A program made the translations under genes and the position numbers. Under the pieces are notes generated by a model, which worked only from the letters and a program-made list of their open reading frames with translations, did no database searches and had not been told where the DNA came from. A stretch of 64,000 nucleotides of DNA from Pipra filicauda. Its lineage: Eukaryota; Chordata; Aves; Passeriformes; Pipridae. Positions 47,676-60,125 of the stretch are shown piece by piece (position 1 is the first letter of the stretch; each line of letters begins with the position of its first letter). The DNA lies in assembly GCF_003945595.2 (NCBI RefSeq), contig NW_024104554.1, positions 4,323,242 through 4,387,241 on the forward strand, written 5' to 3'.

Positions 47676-50600
47676 TGATATGTTTTGGCATATAAAATAT
47701 TATAGGATCCATTATAAATTCTAGAACAGGTTCAAAATGAGAACTTTACTAGTTTCTCCTACTCAGCAGCACTGAAGTTGGCCCCAGGACAGACCTAACA
47801 AAACTGTAAATGATTTAACTCCAACTAAAGCTGATGGTTAATTGCAAGCCACAAAGTACTGCCCTTCTAATGACTCCAAAGCAAAGGTTGGGATGATTCA
47901 CAGAACTTGGCCCCACAGAGATAATGATACATCTGTGTCAAAATAAATCCTGTTGAGTATGTGAATACTCAGATTTCCACTGGAAGACAGAATACAAACT
48001 GGGAATTGCAGAGCTCACCTTGTACAAGCTGCCAAAACCTTTATTCAACACCTACTACAGCATTTCCAGACACTGCTGCAGCTTTTTCTACCACATGACT
48101 CTGAGCCAAAGGAAAGCAGGAGCCTATTGTTCTTGGAGCCCTTATAAGCTTTGCCTATTTTAATTGCTTGGTTGGGGTGCTGAAAGGTAATATATTCCTA
48201 GTAAAAATTCATGCTTGTACATATGGTGTGGGACATGGAATAACAGTGACTGACTTGCTTCCTTATTTGGACTAAATATTATTTGTCCAGAATGAAAAAT
48301 TTGGATCAGATCTTTGGAGAGAGATGATTTGGGAGTCATTTTATTGAATGACCCACCTGCTTAGATTTCTCCAATATACTTATGTCAACAATTGCTTAGT
48401 GCCTGGTTAAATCACCTCAGGATTGCAGTAACTGCATGTTATAAGGCACAACTGAAAATTTTCATATGTTGCAGCTGAAACTTTTGGGACTGAAAATTTT
48501 ACAGTTTAAAGTGGGGTTTTTTTAAACACATATGAAGTTCAGCAGTCTGTAAACCTTGTTTTTTCTCTGGTGTCCCACGGCCAAAAGAAATGTTTCCTCT
48601 ACATAGCAATGAAGCTAAGGAAAAAAAAAGTTTAAAAAAACCCCAACCATTCATGATATTTAAATTACACGTAGTTTATTATACCAGATTTTACTGTGAA
48701 ATACGTGCCCTTAGTAAAAGAGAGGAAAACTCTCTTCTTCTATCTTTTATACAATAGCTGAAACTTAACAACTCCTAATACATGTTAAATATCAAGTGCA
48801 ATTTTCAGAAGTGACATTTCATTCTATAATCCTCCTCTGGCTCAGAAAGTGGAATTTCATGCCTTAGTACTGGATCTCTTAGAAATATGCTTCCAGATAA
48901 GATAAGAACTTGCAATTGCAATTCTGTTTAATTAAGTAACCCACATGGTACTTTGTTTGCATAGACTTCATGGATTTTTTTTTTCTGACTTTCTGACAGC
49001 TGCAAAGAAATGAATGTAATCTGATCAAATTTAGGTGAGAATAATCTGATTTAGCATAAAGTCTACTTTGGACAAAATCACGTGATCAAGCTTGGACCAG
49101 TAGAATAAGAGATACCAATTCATGATGTCATGTCATGTACGTGTTCACTTCATTTTTCGGTACTTAATACCGAAAAATGAAGTGATTTTCTATGGGGTTG
49201 AAACTGAGATCTAAACTTGAGGTTTACAACATTGGCAGCATCCCAATCCAGCTTTGCAAGCAAGCAAATACCGGTTACATGCTGAACTGTGAAACTGTGG
49301 AGCCTCTTTCAAAAATCAAACATAGAGTGTAAAAAAGAAAGATCAAGCTCACAAGCCACCTGTGCTACAGTGTCCCCTGTAAGTCTAAGAAGAATCTGGC
49401 TTGGTAAGTAAAGAACTTATGTCAGCATATATCAGCATTTTCACTAGCAATTCATTTTCCTGAATACTGTATCATTCTCATTAATTTAGTAGCTACTTTG
49501 AAAAATCTTCAGGTTAATAGTAACAAAATCTAATATAATGGTGCTATCAAAATATGTAGCATTTCCCATCTTGCAACATTAGAATGAAGTTTAAAAGGAC
49601 AGTTATAATTATTTTCAAGCAATACTCAAATTTTCTCTGTCCTTCTTGGAAAACCAAGGAGAGCAAGATTCCAGATTCTAATGCCTTAAGGTTTGATTTG
49701 GCATACATTGTTAAATTTTCAAAAGAGCATAACAGTCATTAAGACACAAGCTCTTCTGAAAATTTGGCCTTATTTTTGTGTTATTACTTCTTTTGTGTTA
49801 GTAGAGAAAACATGGCATCAACTCAATGATGAGACTGTTACACTTCAAGGTTAGGGAACAGCAAGTTATAGCTATAAATTTTACAGAAGCGAAAAAAAAT
49901 TACAAAATACAACAGATTCCATAGCTTTATCATGTAATAGAACTTCTCATCACAAAGTGTCAGGGTCCGAAGGTACGGTATCGAAATCAGTGGTAAAAAG
50001 CCAATCATAAAAATACTTGAGAAGTTTTGCAAGTACGTGATTGTTTTTTCAGTGTTGTTGAGTCAAAGAACACTGAATAAAATCTCAAATAAATCTAGCA
50101 AATCTACTGTCATCAAATGAAGTGCCTTTTGATCTATCTCTTTACCCTACAATAACCTTTCTTGAAGCTGGTTACAGAATGTTTTCTTCCTTCTTTTCTG
50201 TAGCTACTTTTCCCCTCCCTCACAAGCTCTCTTGCTCCTCCATCCCTGCAAATTCTTGTGTCACCTCTCGACTAGCTCTGTCACTGCGCTTTTGCTTCCC
50301 AGAGCAAGTTTCCCTTACCAGCAACTTGCTCCTTTGGTTGCTTTTTTTCCTTTTCTTCTTGCCTGTCTGATCTAGTCAGACTGGCTGGAGCGAATGAGAT
50401 CTGTCAGTCAGCACCCTTTTACATATCCTTATCCAAAAGCCACCCTTTAAAAGATATAATTTCCAAGGAATTTTATCTGTGAATAACAAACTTCCACCCA
50501 AAATTTATGGCCCACCAATTCCAGCGACTTGTACATTTTCCATAATGGGGGCTTCCCTATGCCCAAATATAATATATATCTTCTGGTGTAATATAAACAA

Positions 50601-53600
50601 AGCTGAGCTGGGACAGTCCTGCTGTGTGCAGACAGGAAGATTAATCAAGTTCTTTAGAGACAGAATAATTACTCTATTTGTACTGCATTTGAATTTGTGA
50701 TGCAAATAGACACAGAATATCATCAGAGCCTGGGAAAGCGCCTGAATCACTCAGGGAACCTCTGGTTACCACACACCTATTAATAAGAAATAAACAAACA
50801 AACCCCCTAAACACACATAGTGCACTTTTAGGGCACTCATAGTCTTAAACTCATGACAGAAGCAGAAGCCAGTCATTCTGTGCTAAATAGCAACCCTCTC
50901 AGATGAAGACATTTCCTCTCTTTCTTCTCTTCTAGCATCCCTTACTGGTTTTGAAAATTCACATCTCATTTACAGCTATCATGATCAGCAACAAGAGAAC
51001 ACATGGCAACTCATTTCACAACCTAATTTGTGCTAGTTCTATCCAAAATCCTTGCAGAAGAGAGATCTCTATGTAAAATGAACAAAACCAGCAAATAATT
51101 CCATACTGGCTGCTTCATGCACCTTAGACCTCCTTACAACTAAGGCTCCAATCCCTGACACAGCAGGATACAGAAGTTTTGAATGCCAAATGCAAACACC
51201 ACTCCTTCTGCAACACAAGTAACTCTTGCGTATGCTTTATGTTGCTACAGATAGCTGCTCATTTTAATGAGTGTTTCTTCTTTGCTTCCTTGCAGTAATT
51301 CTCAGCATAAGAAGAACAAATCCCTGACTTTCACAAACAGTTACTGTAGAAAGTTGAAACACCTGTTTGTATATGCTGATTAGTGCAAAAACTATCTCAG
51401 CGTTATCTGCAAGGAGATGGAGAGTTGAAAAAAGATTAGAGAAGCTAGAAGTACTCATGATGATTTTTACCTGGCAAGAGCTCCCAGCTTTACAACCTTG
51501 CCACATTTTGTCTCTGGACTTGGAGATCTATGTGTTTACCTAAATAGATAATGCAAGAGCAGTAGTGGAATAAAGCTGAAATAAGTTAATAAATTAATGA
51601 CTATACTGTAGTAGCCTCACTTTTGCTCGTACCATAAGCAATGCATTTTCAGCAAAGTTGTCAAACAACCTATGTTTCTGGCAAAAACAACAATCAGCAT
51701 AAAATACTTCCGAATCTCTGTAACTCCATCAGCAACTTGATTTTCACCTGCCATCTGGTACTAAAAGTTGTATCTCCATCCACTGTAGGTACAAAATTCT
51801 CTGGCATACAAATTTGAATGTCAAAAGAGTCTGCAGCAGTGAAGAGTCAATACCCTGCCTATTCAGATGCTTTCATTAATTCTTTTGTTCAGGTATCACT
51901 ATTCAGATGTCCACATAGATCTTACAAATAAATACACAGGACCTCGAAAGCTTTTAAGGAGAATATTTTTCTATTAATATGAAGAAAGAGAGATCAAGGA
52001 AAAAAACTTATGCGAGCATCTAACAAACTTAGTGCACTGCTTCACTATGAGACTGTGTTACTTAACCACACAGTGTGCACACTTCTCTGGGAACGAAATT
52101 TATGGCCTAATTTCAACAACACAGGGTTTTAAGCAGATTGAAATTAGTCACTGCACTGTAGTTTGAGAGTACATCCATATATAGTTGTCAGCTGAAAATG
52201 CAGGGAAAGGCATCCCAGAATTTAAGTACCAACACTCAAATTTAACCATCATTTACATCTTGTTTCCAAGACAAGCCACTAGAGGGTGAGACAATTGCAA
52301 AATTGGTAACATTTGAGCAGGTCTGTCTCACATCGGGCATCGACGCCTGTGCCCCTGCGCAAACAGGCAAGGCAGGCTCAGGAGATGAATTCTCCGTAGC
52401 TGGTGGGAGCTTACCCATAGTTCATTCTCCAAGCTGAGACACAGGATCACAGAACATCACATAAGCAGAAGTGTGAGTTTGATGGTCACATGGCAGTGAT
52501 TTTTCTTAACGTATCAGAGTTGAAGATTCACTGTAAGTGAGGACATTATTTCAGTGGGTTGGTAAGAGGTCTCTGTCCTTCAGGTCACCGATCCAAGCAG
52601 CTGAGCTGGTCACTAATGACTAAATGTTGTTTGCAGTTGATGCTAACAGCACACTCAAGGGCTTCCTACAACGCAAAAAATTCAATGTCTTCTGTCTCTG
52701 CATACATTGCTAAAAGCCTCCATCACAAAGAAACCTTACTAACATTTCTCTTAGTTCTAAATTCACCATACCTGACAACATAGCCTAATTTCCTAAAGAA
52801 ATTCCAGCTTCTTGTTCTTACAACATTTTCACCTCCATAAAATCAAAGTCTGACATGGCAGAAGGGGTCACTATTTCACTGAAGTCGTAACTAACATCGC
52901 AGTTGAACTCTGTCTTGCAAAATATATGATAGAAATATTTGATATAGCACCTAGTATGCTGTATGGAACCAGATTCCCAGCTATGGTCAAATATTTTACC
53001 TAAAGAACCTGCCATTTCTTCCATCAAGTCTAGAAACTTCTAGATATTAATTAACATTTTATATGTAACTCTATATTGCCAACTGTATACAGATGATCCA
53101 GTTCAAAGGAAACCACAGGAAAATTCTGCAGCAGTCAGAATAATCTCTGTAAAGTTACACAGTAACTATAGACACATTCTGGAAAGATCTATCCCTTTCA
53201 GGATGGTGAAGTGAAAAAGTGAAACATTTCTCTAGGAGACTGACTATTGATCTCTGGTTTCTTTTCTTTTCCATGTTAACCATTGCAAGAGGAACACTTA
53301 CACTAAGCCATATTCCACTTTTATTTACACTGAACAAACCCACCGGTATTTAAGAACCTGGGCAAGCAGCAGTCTTTGTAGGTTCAGGTGGATTTGGACA
53401 TAAAAAAGAAAGAAAACTGAATAACTTCTCCCCTCACCTCACAATGTTTATTTTGTTACATGTGTCCAAATAACAACAAAAGAATATTCATTTATGCCTC
53501 TGCCAACACAGGAACTTTCACAGAAGTGATGACACTTGGAAACAACCTTTACAAGAAAGTTAACAAATGTATTTATTCTTATGGTGTTTCCATTCTTTCC

Positions 53601-56600
53601 TGCTTGTGGGAAGTTCTGACACTTGTGCAATTTCTTCTGAAACTGGTGGGTCTCTTATGGACTATAACACAGACAGTTTAAAGACACTATCTTTCCTTTA
53701 TGATTTTACACTACTTAAAACATCAGTAGTTTACTTATTAAATCAATTATATTTCAATTTTATTCACGTGTGGTCTCTAACTTACAAAAAATCCCCACAT
53801 TTAGATGAGAGAGAAGGTAACACTGATTTCAAAGATGCCAGATAGAGGTGGTGGGAACAACAATTATTGTGATCTGTATGATTAGGAGACTGACTTGCAT
53901 AAAGACAGAAAGCTAAAAAGCAAGCTCCGAACCTTGATGATGAAATGGTGGAACAAATTTCATCATCATCAAAGCAACAGTATAGCATCTAGTAACAAAT
54001 CTGCATTAGAGGGGAAGAATTCCTACTCATATTTGCAGTGCTATTTCTTGAGATGTACTTTTACTTACTAATATTTTACAAAAGAATGATGCACTTGAAT
54101 GTCTTAATGCACTGATCCAGCATGACGAAAGTTATGTATGTGGTAGCTCTTATTATCACGGAGGAGCACAGGAAAAGCAGCAACAAGGATTGATTAGAAT
54201 CTTTGGGAAACCACTTGTGTGTGCATGCATACACTCATCTTTCAATGCTTTTCTGCCCTCATGCAGGAGAAACATTTTCCACATATATACGTAAGGTAGA
54301 AGGCAAAAAATGAAGATACATTTCATATCCTAAAGTGCTACTATAAACATGCTAGGAAGAGCTTATCTGGCATACCCCTATTCTTAAGAAATTTTTTGGT
54401 TGTAGCCAATAACTGTCAGGAAGCTCAAGACAAGAGAGATGCATGTATGGATTGGTGATGTAATTCAGAGGAGACTGACTTATTTTCTCAGTAAATAAAT
54501 TAATGTTTTTGACATTTTCTGATGTCCAATGACTATGAGCCTTGTTCTTTTTGTATGCAAGAGACTATAATATATTCATAAACAGAAACACTTATTTGTA
54601 CAAAATGTTATGCCACATGAGCAGCAGGACATAAGAGCACTTGACATCTCTAAATCACTTTTCCTAAAAGCAATTTATGTTGTATTCTTGGATAGGGATC
54701 TCCCCTAGCCATCTAAGGATGAAAACATCCCTTGCAGTCAGAAGTTGCACCTTCATTTCTGCTGCTCTCTGTAACTGTAATTTCTTTCCCCCTCTATCTC
54801 TCCGAGTCAAGTCCTGTAAATCATTCACTAAAAACATTTGTTATCTTCAGTTTTAATTGATGCTTTTTGTGAAACATTATGAGGTGCTCTGCAGGAAGGA
54901 CACAGTGTAGGTGCAAACAGCACCATTTGGTAGCATACCAGCACAAAGTCTGTATGCAAGGCCACCTTCAAGATAAAACTGCTGGACTCCCTCTTTCACT
55001 AGTGAGCTTTGCCACAGACATAACCCCACATATCTTGTACGCGTGCCTCTGCAGAACTCGGAAGGTATCAATATAGCTTTAAAAATTCTGCCTGTTTGGC
55101 AGAGTCAGCACAGGAGATTCAGTGCAGGAATTACATAGTGAGTGAGGAGTCCTGCCATAATAGGACTGCCCAGCGTCACCAGCTGATCCTGCTGTCGGCA
55201 ACAGAGCGCTGCAGGGGAAAAGGGACTGCAAGTAAAACAGAAGCATTGGGAGTACCAGTATACATACAAACACCTACCTGGTAAAAATCTGAAGACCACA
55301 GGCTTTCAAATACATTACACACAAAATTAGATTATAAGGCAATGGAAATGGCAAAAGGAAGATTCATTAAATATGAATTGCAGAGAAATTCAGGACATAC
55401 TAATACTGAGCTTTGGAAGATGTAGATCTATACTCCTATATTCTTCCATATTTACACATTAACCTGGTTGCTGATTAATATATTCAGGATCAATTAATTA
55501 AAAATAATTTAAAGACTAAATATAATCCCTAAATACGATGATTGCAGGATCCTACAAACACTCATTTTTAATAATTGAAAAAGACAGGAGCTTGACCCTG
55601 CAGTCTGCCCATATTTGTTCGCAGGGTTTTCATCTCTAGTCCTGGACGCCGCTCAAAGAAGACAAACAGAAACAACAGGAAGCCTAATTTCATTTTAGTA
55701 GACTGAAATTAAAAAGAGCAGTCAGTCCATTTTGGCTTACATCAGAAAATATCCCTGTACATAAATGGCCTTTTCCTTCTTCCACAAAGACTCTCTGCCT
55801 TTTGCCAAAGGTAAAATACACCTCTCAAGTTTTCCTACATGTTTTCCTGACCAGATGGGAAGGTGATATAAAGAAATAGTTGCAGAAGCGTCCTAAATTG
55901 CAGTTGAATCCCTATTCTGTACAAACAAACATTTTCCTTTACTGGGGCCACCCTGCTTGCATTTTATTCAGCCTGTGGAATGTCTTCTTATATACAGTCA
56001 CCTCCTTCAGCTTCTCTGAATCTACGCCTCTAAACAGGCAGAGCAGAGCTCGTCTTGCTTGCATAACTGAATTATGTGGAGAACACTTAAAACCCAGGAA
56101 GTATGGAGAGGATGGAAAGTGCTACCACATCTGAGTGTTAATTGGTATGTGATAATGTGCAAAAGCAGACTCTCTGCAAACACCTGTCTGCAGCATCCAG
56201 CAGCTATTTAACTTTCTACTCAATAAAACTACAAAAAGAGATTGAGCCCTTTCCCAAGCCAATCTAATATACATTTGGATTAAATCTGATCAAGACTTTT
56301 CATATTTTCAGAGACACTTAACATGTTTTAATTCCCAGGATAGTATTTCTTTTCTCTGCCATGTTTAGCATAGACTTTACAGCCCTTATTCATGGCCTCT
56401 AACAAAGCAATGGGTGTCTAAAAGTCAAATATTCAGGGCAAAGTACTTTAAGCATAACACAGATTGGTATCTATACTTCAGATGCAAGGAAGGGTTTGAA
56501 TATTCCTCTACAGATGTAGCCTAATACAAGACAGCTCTTCATACTAAGCTTGGCTCATTTATGTCCTCTGACCATACACGTCACAAAGCTCGCGCTCCGG

Positions 56601-57090
56601 TAACTCAGCAGGATGAATCATCTAAAAGTTTTCTTTACACTGACTGGAGAAACATACTCACCGTTACAGGGCTATATTAAAACAGGGATCTAAAACTTTA
56701 GACAATTAAGTGAAAGCATGAGTGCAAAATATGATTCTTTCTAAAAAGTATCACTTTGAGACAATTCACATAATAAAGCTAAAGGGACAGCGCCACACTG
56801 CACAGAACACTCACTCAAGTTATGGCTAGTTCTGTATAGAAGTTAAGTCACACTAAACATGCCTATATTCTGGGGAATTTTTTGGAAATACAAGCCAGTG
56901 GCAGAACAGTTTCACCAGTGTATATATTTAGATTTGTCCTCTAAAAATACTTTGTTAATAATTCTCATAACTGGTCTGTGTATCAAAACATCCGTGGTCA
57001 AAAATTGGATTTTTTTTTCTCTCTTCAGAGCAATCTGAAAAGTGAAGTGCTTTGCCTTGGCTTACAAGTCTACAGAGAAGGAAGCCAGTG
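47676..57090. other. Long unique region, no gene recognised
   Basis: About 9.4 kb with no CR1 and no exon I can identify. Open frames are all under 95 codons and match nothing known. It contains the perfect hairpin at 49145-49185. A small CpG-containing GC-richer stretch lies at 52328-52400 and another at 55150-55220. AT-rich low-complexity sequence is scattered through the rest. I see no RNA gene. Confidence 0.55.
49145..49185. repeat. Perfect inverted repeat (18-bp arms, 5-nt loop)
   Basis: TCACTTCATTTTTCGGTA (49145-49162) is followed by the loop CTTAA and then by its exact reverse complement, TACCGAAAAATGAAGTGA (49168-49185). No mismatch occurs in 18 pairs, and pairing stops abruptly on both sides. 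The stem is shorter than a microRNA precursor. No flanking transposon or target-site duplication is evident, although a short ATGTC repeat lies just upstream (about 49124-49138). Perfect arms in neutral DNA imply a recent origin, for example template switching during replication, or selection. Confidence 0.97.
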
Positions 57091-57507
57091 AAGGGTCTGT
57101 AGCAAAAGTCTTATGAGAAGCATCTGAGGGAGCTGGGGTTGTTTAGCCTGGAGAGAACGAGGTTCAGGGGAGACTTACCGCTCTCTAAAACTACGTAAAA
57201 GGAGGTTGTAGGAAGGTGGGGATTGGTCTCTTCTGTCATGTCTCAAGTGACAGGACAAGACAAAATGGCCTTAAGTTGACCCAGGGGAGGTTCAGATTAG
57301 ATATTAGAAAAAAAAATTTTACTGAAAGAGGAGTTAGGAATTGAAATAAGTTGCCCAGAGAGGTGGTGGAGTCCCTGTCTCTGGAAGCGTTCAAGAGGTG
57401 TCTCGATGTGGCAGTTGCAGATGTGGTTCAGGGGTGATGATGGTGGTGCTGTGTTGACAGTTGGACTAGATGATCTTGAAGGTCTCTTTCAACCTTGATG
57501 ATGCTGT
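57091..57507 (+). mobile_element. CR1 LINE fragment, plus strand, about 415 bp
   Basis: This is the ORF2 C-terminal region and 3' UTR of a CR1. Diagnostic blocks in order are GAAGCATCTGAGGGAGCTGG and TTTAGCCTGGAGAGAACGAG near 57117-57161, then TTGCCCAGAGAGGTGGTGGA near 57350. They are followed by CTGGAAGCGTTCAAGAGG near 57381, TTGGACTAGATGATCTTGAAG near 57461 and TTTCAACCTTGATGATGCTG at the end. The 5' side begins near GGTCTGTAGCAAAAGTCTTATG. The terminal octamers are decayed and there is an internal A-run (about 57308-57316). It cannot encode a functional protein. Confidence 0.95.
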
Positions 57508-58333
57508 GGAAACTTAAATGGCCAATTTGAAGATGAAAGATACAAGATACAAGAAATGTTAATACTTTAAACTGCCACAAATCCTGATTGTGCTGAGGGT
57601 ACGCAAAATGTCCCTCTTTTTTTTTTTTCTGTTTCTATTTGGGTGTATGTTTGTGGTTTATTTTACAACCTTGGGTCTCAGTCCTATTTTTGAAAATATG
57701 GGCATTCACTGCTTTATACCTTGCCAATTTGGCTAGGATCCATTCTAGAGTCTGCATGGTGACTGAATAAATGAGACATTTATAGAACTGGGCCTGCTTC
57801 TATCTAGAAAAAACTACATCAAATCTTTTAAGACAGAAACTAGCAGGTAAATACAATACAACATCCTGCTCACACATGCACCCTCTGTATGCTACTACAC
57901 CAGCTAAGTTTTACCTCTTTTCACATTCAAAACCATTCGTTTTAAGAGTGGGTTCAAAGAAACTGTCAGGCTCCAGTATGCCTTAGTTTTGCAGCTGGAG
58001 GTTATTTTGCTACTTTGTTAGAATATGGAAATGCTTTTTTACAACTCAATTAATAACGCCTTTAGCGTAATTTTTGCATGTTCTTACACATTTGTTACCA
58101 CATAAGAAGAATCACTAGGTTTCCAGTTTTCTCTGTCAGGCAACAGGAGAACAAGAAGCTGCCCTTGCCACTGTTTTGGGAACATGACCATCACACAAGC
58201 ATTCTTCCTGTGACATGCTTTAATTCAAATTATTGTTTCAGATTGCAAATATTTTTAAGGGATTCAAAAACAAAGAAACAAACAAGTAAAAGTTCAGTTT
58301 GAAAAACAAAATTGCAACCATCTGTCTTCATGT
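57508..58333. other. Spacer between two plus-strand CR1 copies
   Basis: AT-rich unique sequence with a T12 run at 57617-57628. I recognise no gene, RNA or transposon. Confidence 0.6.
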
Positions 58334-58897
58334 ATTGGGCTGATCAAAAGCACCATGACCAGTAGGTCAAAGGAGGTGATTCTCCCCCTCTGCTCTGGTG
58401 AGAGCCCAATTGGAGTACTGTATACAGTTCTGGTGCCCCCAAAATGAGAAAGACATGGAACTGTTGGAGTGAGTCCAAAGGAGGGGTACAAAGTTGATAA
58501 GGGGACCGAAGCACCTCCCCTACGAAGACAGGCTGAGAAAGTTGGGGCTGTTCAGCCTGGAGAAGAGAATGTTGTGTGGAGACCTCATAACAACCTTCCA
58601 GTATCTGAAGGGAGCCTACAGGGAAGCCAGAGAGGAACTCTCTGTAGTGATAGGACAAGGAGTGATGGTTTCAAACTGAAAGATGGGAAATTTAGGTTAG
58701 ATACATGGAAGAAATTCTTTACTGGCTGCCCAGAGAAGTTGTGGCTGCCCCAACCCTGGAAGTGTTCAAGGCCAGGTTAGATGGGGCACTGAGCAACCTG
58801 GTCTAGTGTGAGATGTCCCTGCTCCAGAAAGGGGGGTTGGAACTAGATGATCTTTAAGGTCCCTTTCAACCCAAACCACTCTATGATTCTATGATTT
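58334..58897 (+). mobile_element. CR1 LINE fragment, plus strand, about 565 bp
   Basis: A well-preserved 5'-truncated CR1 carrying the last part of ORF2 and the 3' UTR. It opens in the block that encodes the LVPPK-like FWAPQ region (about 58420-58445). It continues through ACAGGCTGAGAAAGTTGGGG and CTGTTCAGCCTGGAGAAGAG near 58528-58567. The end contains TTGGAACTAGATGATC, CCTTTCAACCCAAACCACTC and two intact tail units TATGATTC/TATGATTT. Long stretches of the conserved C-terminal protein text are readable (for example [20 protein letters not shown] in a shifted frame). Its intact tail makes it one of the younger copies here. Confidence 0.96.
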
Positions 58898-60074
58898 ACA
58901 ACAGCAATGGTTTATGAAACTCCAGGAGTGGGGCCCAGGTGTCATTCACTGCATTCAGCAAGCTTCCTGCTGCATCAGTGTGGAATGAATCCTTGGTCTC
59001 TGCACATCAGACAGATGTAAATCCATGATATGGAGAGATTCTTAAAAAAAAATGGAATCTTCTAACTATTACTACTTCTATTGCTATTACTATTCAAAGG
59101 ACCTGACAATTTAAAAGTAACAAAACCTGAGAGTTTCCTAAAATCCACCTACAGTACTGAAATGAGCTGTCCATAGTCAAAATCTCTTGGGTCAGTAGCT
59201 GAAGCAGCTTATTACACCTACATGCATTTAAAAAAAAGGGAATTTTACATTTGTTCTAGCATTGGTCATTCAGCCTATTTAGTGCATTTCTGGGATCTAA
59301 ATGATGCACATTTAGCCTGCTCTCTGTGTGGGACTGATTTTCACCTCAGTGCATAAAACAATTATAAGATATGTCAGGTTTCCAAACAAGAATCAGAAGC
59401 TCTCCAGAAATACCTTAAGATTGATTTTGAAGCACTCTAGCAAAGAAAACAAAAAGTGAACCACATCCGTCTCTCTCAGAAGGCTGAAATGGGAGAAGAT
59501 TCTGCAGGTGTCATAGCGGAGTTTTCAAGAGGATTTGAAGGGGAATAGTAGAGAAAACTGAGATAATATTAGGATGGTGCTTCCAAAATGAAGAGAAAGC
59601 ACAGAAGAAAGCACCTATATGCTTCCATGTAGGCTGACTCACGGTGAGTTTGGAGGAAAGAATCAGCTCACTAATAAACATGAGATGACAGAGAAGAAGA
59701 GTGTATCTTATGAAAGGCTTTGAAAGTAGAGCAATGCATGGGGATGTGGTAGAGAAAAGGCTAGAGGACAAAAGGAAAAAGGCAGGTGACTGTTAACTGA
59801 AGCTAAAGTGGTCAGAGAAAGTTTTGATGCTCACCTGAACCCTCTTATTCCCATTTCTTAGAGGAAAATATTGAATTAAGTACAAGCAGTATAACACAGT
59901 AAAAAAGAGACATTTTCAAATTCAAATCTGGGAAAGAAAGACCATAAAAGAGGTTTCCACAGAGTGCATCCATTCTGATGGAGATGAAAGAAGCAGAAGT
60001 CCAATGAAGGAAGACTTAGCAAATAGACTGGGTAAGATGGTGTTCCAGCAACCCTCCACTTCAAAATAGGGATT

Positions 60075-60125
60075 AAATAATGGGGAAATGATGTACAGAG
60101 AGACTCATTAAGACAATTACAAAAG
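60075..60125 (-). repeat. Very weak MIR-like similarity
   Basis: Plus-strand text GGGGAAATGATGTACAGAGAG followed by ATTAAGACAATTAC follows the pattern of the reverse-complement MIR segment 'gaggaaactgaggcacagagag...attaagtgacttgcc'. It spans only about 45 bases inside a purine-rich block, where such matches arise easily. Confidence 0.2.

Noticed and set aside
58469..58780. 103-codon plus-strand frame
   Set aside because: It lies within the 58.3 kb CR1 copy and is a remnant of ORF2 text, not a host gene.
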